DNA of 46,974 nt from Microthrixaceae bacterium (lineage in GTDB: Bacteria > Actinomycetota > Acidimicrobiia > Acidimicrobiales > Acidimicrobilacustridaceae), in contig CANFHM010000011.1 of NCBI GenBank assembly GCA_947446975.1, positions 1-46,974 on the forward strand, read 5' to 3'. The notes under the pieces were generated by a model. That model had not been told where the DNA came from. It made no database searches and saw only the letters and a list, made by a program, of their open reading frames with translations. Shown one piece after another: positions 42,025-46,974 of the stretch; within the stretch, counting starts at the first letter, position 1; each line of letters opens with the position of its first letter. Position numbers and translations under genes: made by a program.

Positions 42025-42038
42025 TTACCGTTCGGTAA
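42025..42038. promoter_or_regulatory. TetR-type palindrome over the npdG-type promoter
   Basis: TTACCG-TT-CGGTAA is a 6-bp inverted repeat. It ends 20 nt before the TACGGT -10 and would overlap the -35 region. The form is that of TetR-family operators; no TetR gene is in the window. Confidence 0.45.
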
Positions 42039-42058
42039 CAACGGCGGCCCCGGGCGGC

Positions 42059-42064
42059 TACGGT
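42059..42064 (+). promoter_or_regulatory. -10 element (TACGGT), leaderless npdG-type gene
   Basis: TACGGT ends 7 nt before the GTG at 42072. Confidence 0.45.
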
Positions 42065-42071
42065 CTCGGCC

Positions 42072-42734
42072 GTGAAGATCGGAATCCTCGGTGCAACTGG
42101 TCCTGCTGGCAGTGGTCTCGGCGTTCGGCTCGCGGTCGCCGGTCATGAGGTCATCCTCGGCTCCCGCTCCGCCGAGCGGGCCCAGGAGGTCGTCGACGAA
42201 CTCACGCAGCGCTGGCCCGATCACGACCTCGCCATCTCCGCCGCCGACAACGAAGGTGCGTCGCGGGCCGAACTCATCGTGATCGCCACGCCGTGGGATG
42301 CCGCCTGGACCACCGCCAAGGCGGTCGGCGACAACCTCCATGGCAAGGTCGTCCTGTCGATGGCCAACGCACTGGTGCGCGTCGGGCACGAGTTCCAGCC
42401 CCTGGTGCCGCCGCGCGGGTCGGTAGCCGCCAGTGTGCAGGCGGCGGTGCCCGACTGCCGTGTCGTGGCGGCACTCCACCATGTGCCGGCCAAGGAACTC
42501 GGCGACCTCGCGCATCCGGTCGAGAGCGATGTGCTCGTGTGCTCGGATCATGCCGATGCCAAGCGGATCTGCATGGATCTCATCGGTGAGATCCCGGCCA
42601 TGCGTGTCCTCGACGCCGGCGACCTCACGCAGGCTGCACCCATCGAAGCCTTCACGGCGGTGCTGCTCGAGCTGAACCTGCGCTACCGGACCCGGGTGGC
42701 CATCAAGTTCACCGGTCGCAACCTCCCCGAGTAG
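42072..42734 (+). CDS. npdG: F420H2:NADP oxidoreductase-type (NPDG family) protein
   Basis: A 220-residue Rossmann protein resembling F420-dependent NADP reductases, which pass hydride between F420 and NADP(H). The N-terminus KIGILGATGPAGSGLGVRLA, then GHEVILGSRSAER, binds NADP. ELIVIATPWDAAWTTA and VLSMANAL match the family, and VAALHHVPAKEL resembles the loop near the F420 pocket. This implies an F420-making cell, though no cofactor biosynthesis gene is in view. GTG start from the leaderless -10. A TetR-type palindrome covers the promoter. Confidence 0.83.
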   Translation: MKIGILGATGPAGSGLGVRLAVAGHEVILGSRSAERAQEVVDELTQRWPDHDLAISAADNEGASRAELIVIATPWDAAWTTAKAVGDNLHGKVVLSMANALVRVGHEFQPLVPPRGSVAASVQAAVPDCRVVAALHHVPAKELGDLAHPVESDVLVCSDHADAKRICMDLIGEIPAMRVLDAGDLTQAAPIEAFTAVLLELNLRYRTRVAIKFTGRNLPE

Positions 42735-42761
42735 GTGTCCGTGGATGCCGGTGCGCACCGG

Positions 42762-42767
42762 TAGCCT
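42762..42767 (+). promoter_or_regulatory. -10 element (TAGCCT) ahead of mshC
   Basis: TAGCCT lies 28 nt before a 15-codon mini-ORF and 72 nt before mshC. Confidence 0.4.
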
Positions 42768-42795
42768 TCGAGGGTTCTGAGCCCGGGGATCTTCG

Positions 42796-42843
42796 ATGAC
42801 TGACAACCACCTGTTCGTGCAGACCGCTGGAGTGACGCCATGA
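42796..42843 (+). CDS. Possible 15-residue leader peptide coupled to mshC
   Basis: ATG at 42796 opens a 15-codon frame ([15 protein letters not shown]) whose TGA overlaps the mshC ATG (ATGATG). The mshC ribosome site (GGAG) lies inside it. There is no run of regulatory codons such as Cys. It may couple translation or simply be chance; expression is unproven. Confidence 0.3.
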   Translation: MTDNHLFVQTAGVTP

Positions 42844-43991
42844 TGCGTCTCTACGACACCGCCCGGCGGGAGATCATCCCGTTCGAGCCCGGCCCCGTCG
42901 TCACGATGTACACGTGCGGCATCACCCCCTACGACGCCACCCACCTCGGGCACGCCGCCACCTATGTCACCTACGACGTGCTCCAGCGACGCCTCCGCGA
43001 TCTCGGTCACGAGACCAGATGCGTCCGCAACGTCACCGACGTCGATGACGACCTGCTGCGCAAGGCCCGTGAACTGGGCGTCCACTACCTCGACCTCGCC
43101 GCCGCCGAGACCGCCCGGTTCGATGCCGACATGGTGGCGCTCAACGTCGTCGAATGCTGGAGCGAGCCCCGCGCCACCTCCGCCATCGCCGACATCCGGG
43201 GCTTCATCGGGATGGTGCTCGATCGCGGCCATGCCTACGTGAGCGGCGGGTCGGTCTACTTCGACGTCAGCACCGTCGACACCTTCGGTCAGATCTCCCA
43301 CTACTCCCGCGACGAGATGATCGAACTCGCCCGCCAGCATGGTGGGAACCCCGACGATCCCAACAAGCGTGACCCTCTCGACTTCGTGCTCTGGCAGCCC
43401 TCCGCCCCTGATGAGCCGGCGTGGGAGTCGCTCTGGGGTCCGGGTCGCCCCGGTTGGCATATCGAATGCTCGGCGCTGGCGCTGCGGGAGCTCGACACCA
43501 CGATCGATCTGCACGGCGGCGGCTCTGATCTCATCTTCCCGCATCACGAGTGCGAGGCGGCCCAGAGCGAGGCCGCCACCGGTGTGCCGTTCGTCCGGCA
43601 CTGGATGCATCAGGCGATGGTCCGCATGGACGGCGAGAAGATGTCGAAGTCGTTGGGCAATCTCGTGTTCATCAGTGAACTCCGCAGGACCTACGACACC
43701 CGGGCCATCCGCCTCGGCATCGTCGTCCATCACTATCGCGACTCATGGTCCTGGAACGACGACATCATGCCGGTCGCCGCTGCTCGGCTCGACGCCTGGC
43801 TCGCCACCTCCTCGGATCCCGCCACTCCCGACAGTGACGATGCACTCGAGCAGGTCCGGGCCCGACTCGACGACGATCTCGACACCCCCGGTGCCGTCGC
43901 CGCCATCGATGCCGCTGTCGCCCGTGGCGAGAGCGTGGTGCGGGCCGCGGCGCTGCTCGGCGTCTTCCTCGTGGGCGAACCCACCGTCTGA
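42840..43991 (+). CDS. mshC: Cysteine:glucosaminyl-inositol ligase (MshC-like)
   Basis: A 383-residue relative of cysteinyl-tRNA synthetase. MshC joins cysteine to GlcN-Ins in mycothiol synthesis. Diagnostic for MshC over CysRS are [20 protein letters not shown] (CGITPYDA rather than CGPTVYD) and the short length with no anticodon-binding domain. [10 protein letters not shown], the zinc region with [14 protein letters not shown] and [11 protein letters not shown], and KMSKSLGN are intact. Known MshC proteins are about 410 residues. ATG at 42840 has GGAG upstream; ATG 42843 is also possible. A true CysRS is unlikely but cannot be excluded by eye. Confidence 0.83.
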   Translation: MMRLYDTARREIIPFEPGPVVTMYTCGITPYDATHLGHAATYVTYDVLQRRLRDLGHETRCVRNVTDVDDDLLRKARELGVHYLDLAAAETARFDADMVALNVVECWSEPRATSAIADIRGFIGMVLDRGHAYVSGGSVYFDVSTVDTFGQISHYSRDEMIELARQHGGNPDDPNKRDPLDFVLWQPSAPDEPAWESLWGPGRPGWHIECSALALRELDTTIDLHGGGSDLIFPHHECEAAQSEAATGVPFVRHWMHQAMVRMDGEKMSKSLGNLVFISELRRTYDTRAIRLGIVVHHYRDSWSWNDDIMPVAAARLDAWLATSSDPATPDSDDALEQVRARLDDDLDTPGAVAAIDAAVARGESVVRAAALLGVFLVGEPTV

Positions 43992-44018
43992 GTCCGGCGG
44001 CGCCGGCCACCGGCGAAG

Positions 44019-44028
44019 CCTCCGGAGG
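44019..44028. repeat. Palindrome CCTCCGGAGG between mshC and thrS
   Basis: A perfect 10-bp palindrome inside a longer pairing of GTCCG (43992-43996) with CGGAC (44033-44037). The 67-bp gap may fold into a structure ending the mshC transcript. Confidence 0.35.
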
Positions 44029-44044
44029 GCCTCGGACCCTCAAG

Positions 44045-44050
44045 TAACCT
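44045..44050 (+). promoter_or_regulatory. -10 element (TAACCT), probable leaderless thrS
   Basis: TAACCT ends 8 nt before the thrS ATG. A leader this short leaves no space for a T-box. Confidence 0.45.
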
Positions 44051-44058
44051 GCGTCCCC

Positions 44059-46011
44059 ATGTCCTCGCAGATCACGATCACGCTCCCCGACGGTTCCGAA
44101 CGTCAACTCGACGAAGGCGCCACGGTCGGCGATCTCGCCGCGTCGATCGGTGCACGTCTCGCGAAGGCTGCGGTCATCGGATCGGTCAACGGCGTCGAGC
44201 GGGATCTCGTCTGGCCCCTCGCCGACGGCGATGTCGTCTCCATCATCACCGAGACCGACGATCGCGGTCTCTACACGATCCGTCACTCCACGGCCCATGT
44301 GCTCGCCCAGGCCGTGCTCGATCTCTTCCCGGGCGCCACCTTCGCCATCGGACCTCCCGTCGAGAACGGCTTCTACTACGACTTCGAACTGCCTGACCGG
44401 GGCACCTTCACCCCGGACGATCTGGAGCGGATCGACACGCGCATGCGCGAGATCATCAAGGAGCAGCAGCCGTTCATCCGCGACGAGATCGCTGAAGCGG
44501 TCGCACTCGAACTGTTCCGCGACCACAAGTACAAGTGCGAGATCATCCGCGGCGCCGCCGAGGATCCGATGTCGGCCACCGAGACCGGTCTGGTGCGCAC
44601 CTACGAGAACCCGCCGCGGTTCATCGACCTCTGTCGTGGCCCGCATGTCCCCGACACCGGCCGTCTCGGTCACTTCAAGCTCATGCGCGTGGCCGGCGCC
44701 TACTGGCGCGGCGACGAGAAGAACCCGATGCTGCAGCGGATCTACGGCACGGCGTGGGCATCGAAGAAGGAACTCGAGGCGTATCTCACCCGGCTGGAGG
44801 AGGCCGAGAAGCGCGACCATCGCAAGCTCGGCGTCGAACTCGATCTCTTCTCGTTCCCCGAGGAGATCGGTTCGGGTCTGGCCGTGTTCCATCCCAAGGG
44901 CGGCATCATCCGGCGCATCATGGAGGACTACTCGCGAACCCGCCATGAGCAGGCCGGTTACGAGTTCGTCTACTCGCCGCACATCACCAAGTCGAACCTG
45001 TTCGAGAAGAGTGGCCATCTCGACTGGTACGCCGACGGCATGTACCCGCCGATGGAGCTCGACGGCGGCACCGAGTACTACCTCAAGCCGATGAACTGTC
45101 CGTTCCACATCCTGATCTTCGGATCGGGCCAGCGGTCCTATCGCGAACTCCCGCTGCGACTCTTCGAGTTCGGCACCGTGTACCGCTACGAGAAGTCCGG
45201 CGTGGTCCAGGGTCTCACCCGGGCCCGCGGTTTCGCCCAGGACGACGCCCATATCTTCTGCACCCGGGAACAGGCGCCGGCCGAACTCGCCCGGGCCCTG
45301 GACTTCGTGCTCGATCTGCTGCGCGATTACGGCCTCGACGACTTCTACGTCGAGCTCTCGACCAAACCGGAGACCAAGGCGGTCGGCACCGATGAGGAAT
45401 GGGAGGAGGCCATCGAGGTCCTCCGCACCGTGGCCCTCGACAAGGGCATGCAGCTGGTGATGGACGAGGGTGGTGGCGCGTTCTACGGCCCCAAGATCTC
45501 CGTGCAGGCCCGTGACGCCATCGGGCGCACCTGGCAGATGTCCACCATCCAGCTCGACTTCCAGCTGCCGCAGCGGTTCGACCTGAGTTACGTCGGGGCC
45601 GACAACGAACGTCATCGTCCGGTGATGATCCATCGGGCGCTGTTCGGCTCGGTCGAGCGCTTCTTCGCCGTGCTGCTCGAGCATTACGCCGGTGCCTTCC
45701 CGGCCTGGCTCGCTCCGGTGCAGGTCAGGGTGCTGCCGGTGCGGGGCGATCACGATCAGTTCGCCCGTGATCTCGTCGACCGTCTCAGGGCCGCCGGGTT
45801 CCGCTCGGACATGGTGGTTGCCGATGAGCCCCTCGGCGGTCGGATCCGCAAGGCCAAGATGGAGAAGCTGCCGTATGTGCTCGTGGTCGGCGATGACGAC
45901 GTCGCCAACGACACGGTCGGAGTCAACCCCCGAGGCGGTGATGTCGAGCGCGATGTCGCCGTCGATGCGTTCATCGCCCGGCTCGGCGCCGACGTCGCCG
46001 CCCACGCCTGA
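44059..46011 (+). CDS. thrS: Threonyl-tRNA synthetase
   Basis: A 650-residue class II synthetase. Residues 1-65 are the TGS domain ([22 protein letters not shown]). The editing domain shows [11 protein letters not shown] and YYDFELPD. The catalytic core has zinc ligands in MNCPFHI, QDDAHIF and MIHRALFGS, plus class II motifs [15 protein letters not shown] and RGFAQDD. Residues about 540-650 are the anticodon-binding domain ([21 protein letters not shown]). The ATG at 44059 is the true start; the longer open frame upstream lies within mshC. Confidence 0.97.
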   Translation: MSSQITITLPDGSERQLDEGATVGDLAASIGARLAKAAVIGSVNGVERDLVWPLADGDVVSIITETDDRGLYTIRHSTAHVLAQAVLDLFPGATFAIGPPVENGFYYDFELPDRGTFTPDDLERIDTRMREIIKEQQPFIRDEIAEAVALELFRDHKYKCEIIRGAAEDPMSATETGLVRTYENPPRFIDLCRGPHVPDTGRLGHFKLMRVAGAYWRGDEKNPMLQRIYGTAWASKKELEAYLTRLEEAEKRDHRKLGVELDLFSFPEEIGSGLAVFHPKGGIIRRIMEDYSRTRHEQAGYEFVYSPHITKSNLFEKSGHLDWYADGMYPPMELDGGTEYYLKPMNCPFHILIFGSGQRSYRELPLRLFEFGTVYRYEKSGVVQGLTRARGFAQDDAHIFCTREQAPAELARALDFVLDLLRDYGLDDFYVELSTKPETKAVGTDEEWEEAIEVLRTVALDKGMQLVMDEGGGAFYGPKISVQARDAIGRTWQMSTIQLDFQLPQRFDLSYVGADNERHRPVMIHRALFGSVERFFAVLLEHYAGAFPAWLAPVQVRVLPVRGDHDQFARDLVDRLRAAGFRSDMVVADEPLGGRIRKAKMEKLPYVLVVGDDDVANDTVGVNPRGGDVERDVAVDAFIARLGADVAAHA

Positions 46012-46014
46012 GCC

Positions 46015-46557
46015 ATGACCGACTCCGGCCTCGATCACCTGTGGGCCGGCTGGCGCCATTCGTACATCACCACCGTCAGCACCCCGGGAGACACATCGCT
46101 CGAACCGGATGAGACCGGTTCGCTGTTCGAGCGGATCCTGCGGCTCGATGACGATGCAGCGTTCGTGGTGCACCGCGGCCGCACCTGCTCGGTGCTGCTC
46201 AACGCCTATCCCTACTGCAGCGGACACATGCTGGTGGTCCCGAACCGCGCCGTCGCCGAGCTCGAACAGCTCACCGTCGACGAACGACACGAACTCGCCG
46301 ATCTCACCACCGCTGCGGTCGTCGCCCTTCGAGCCGCCTACCGATGCGAGGGCGTCAACATCGGCACCAATCTCGGCGAGGCCGCCGGTGCCGGTGTCCC
46401 GACCCATGTGCACACCCATGTGCTTCCCCGCTGGGCGGGAGACACCAACTTCATGACCTCGGTGGCGCTCACCCGCGTGCTCCCCGAACCCCTCGATGTG
46501 TCCTGCTCGCGTCTACGTGCCGCATGGCCGACCGACTACGGTCCCAGTGATGCCTGA
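46015..46557 (+). CDS. HIT-family nucleotide hydrolase/phosphorylase
   Basis: A 180-residue histidine-triad protein. The catalytic motif is HVHTHVLPRW; upstream LLNAYPYCSGHMLVVPNRAV is the nucleotide-binding region, and GVNIGTNLGEAAGAGV precedes the triad. The extended N-terminus (LDHLWAGWRHSYI) is typical of the actinobacterial Rv2613c group, shown to act as an Ap4A phosphorylase; the same thrS-HIT adjacency occurs in mycobacteria. It starts 4 nt after thrS and overlaps the next gene by 8 nt. Confidence 0.9.
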   Translation: MTDSGLDHLWAGWRHSYITTVSTPGDTSLEPDETGSLFERILRLDDDAAFVVHRGRTCSVLLNAYPYCSGHMLVVPNRAVAELEQLTVDERHELADLTTAAVVALRAAYRCEGVNIGTNLGEAAGAGVPTHVHTHVLPRWAGDTNFMTSVALTRVLPEPLDVSCSRLRAAWPTDYGPSDA

Positions 46558-46974
46558 TCCCACCGATGCGACCCCGGAGCCGGCGGCCCTGCGTGATGCG
46601 GAGATCCGCGACGCGCTCCCCGAGGATCTCGATGCAGCCGGCTACGTCGGCCCGTACCTGTTCCCCAACAACAACCGGCGGCGCATCCCCGCGCTGCTCT
46701 ACTGGGCGATCTCGGCGGTGTGCATCATCGTGTGGGTCCTGCGTCGCGATCACGATCCGGTGCTCATCGACACCGGTGTGTTCGTCGCCGCCGTCGTGCT
46801 CGCCCTCATCGGTCTGTACAGCTTCATCGCCGGATGGAACCTGGCGATCGACGAGTCCGATGCGCTGGTGGCGGCCACCCGGCAGGTCGGTTTCCCCGTC
46901 GGTCATGCCTCGGCCCAGATGGGCTGGCGCGGACTCCTGAGCCGACCCACCTGGCGGGTGCTCGTCTACTCAGC
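46550..46974 (+). CDS. Membrane protein of unknown function (3'-truncated by window)
   Basis: The ATG at 46550 opens a frame that runs off the window after 141 codons. An acidic N-terminus (EPAALRDAEIRDALPEDLDA) precedes GYVGPYLFPNNNRRRIP. Two transmembrane helices follow (ALLYWAISAVCIIVWVL and GVFVAAVVLALIGLYSFIAGW), then a soluble stretch (ATRQVGFPVGHASAQMGWRGL). I do not recognise the family. The start overlaps the HIT gene by 8 nt, so thrS, HIT and this gene are probably one operon. In mycobacteria the phosphatidylinositol-phosphate synthase follows here; this protein is not it. Confidence 0.7.
   Translation, partial: MPDPTDATPEPAALRDAEIRDALPEDLDAAGYVGPYLFPNNNRRRIPALLYWAISAVCIIVWVLRRDHDPVLIDTGVFVAAVVLALIGLYSFIAGWNLAIDESDALVAATRQVGFPVGHASAQMGWRGLLSRPTWRVLVYS

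Noticed and set aside
44019-44058. T-box leader for thrS
   Set aside because: The -10 hexamer ends only 8 nt before the ATG and the gap to mshC is 67 bp, too short for specifier and antiterminator elements. The hairpin is better read as an mshC 3' structure.
43765-46419. 884-codon open frame antisense to mshC, thrS and HIT
   Set aside because: Shadow frame; the sense genes show all family motifs.

Overview
This window is a GC-rich, densely packed chromosomal segment from an actinomycete-type bacterium. Several markers point to Actinobacteriota, with Acidimicrobiia or a relative as my best guess: an MshC-like mycothiol ligase, an F420:NADPH oxidoreductase-type protein, a DprE1/DprE2/UbiA decaprenyl-phosphoryl-arabinose set, an InhA-type FabI, a GlbO-type truncated haemoglobin and an ANTAR response regulator (PdtaR) directly ahead of polA. 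The order pdtaR-polA-rpsA-coaE-uvrB-uvrA parallels Mycobacterium tuberculosis. I see no transposase, integrase, phage gene or CRISPR array.

Layout. 1-7334: tryptophan genes trpC(partial), trpF, trpB and trpA with a GlbO haemoglobin coupled to trpA. A four-gene island sits between trpC and trpF: two divergent YcnI/DUF1775-like surface proteins (one fused to three fibronectin type III domains), an ECF sigma factor and a zinc-type membrane anti-sigma factor. 7525-9310: HU, a Bcp peroxiredoxin, FabZ and Ogt. 9391-13897 (minus strand): tRNA-Leu(CAA) and the type II fatty-acid operon fabD-fabH-fabG-acpP-fabF. 14017-20949: a small coiled-coil protein, PdtaR, PolA, a methyltransferase, RpsA, a one-domain LuxR regulator and CoaE. 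20956-24008 (minus): dprE2-ubiA-dprE1. 24112-32297: uvrB, uvrA, nadA (minus) and uvrC. 32308-37777: a methyltransferase, an MDMPI-like protein, rapZ and the glycolytic run gap-pgk-tpiA-secG. 37782-41074: an ABC ATPase and two CNNM/CBS membrane proteins. 41117-46974: fabI (minus), an npdG-type gene, mshC, thrS, a HIT protein and a truncated membrane-protein gene.

The most striking sequence-level signal is a recurrent TANNNT hexamer (often TAGCGT) ending 6-8 nt before a start codon, in front of at least thirteen genes. It implies frequent leaderless transcription. It also decides several starts, including an apparent ATC start for the first CNNM protein. Other points for a second look are a perfect 9-bp dyad that doubles as divergent ECF-like -35 elements between the YcnI genes, a lipoyl/biotinyl-like domain without its lysine fused to FabD, a terminator hairpin whose loop is the stop codon of the luxR gene, and a TetR-type palindrome over the npdG-type promoter.

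All functional calls rest on motif recognition by eye. No database search was run.
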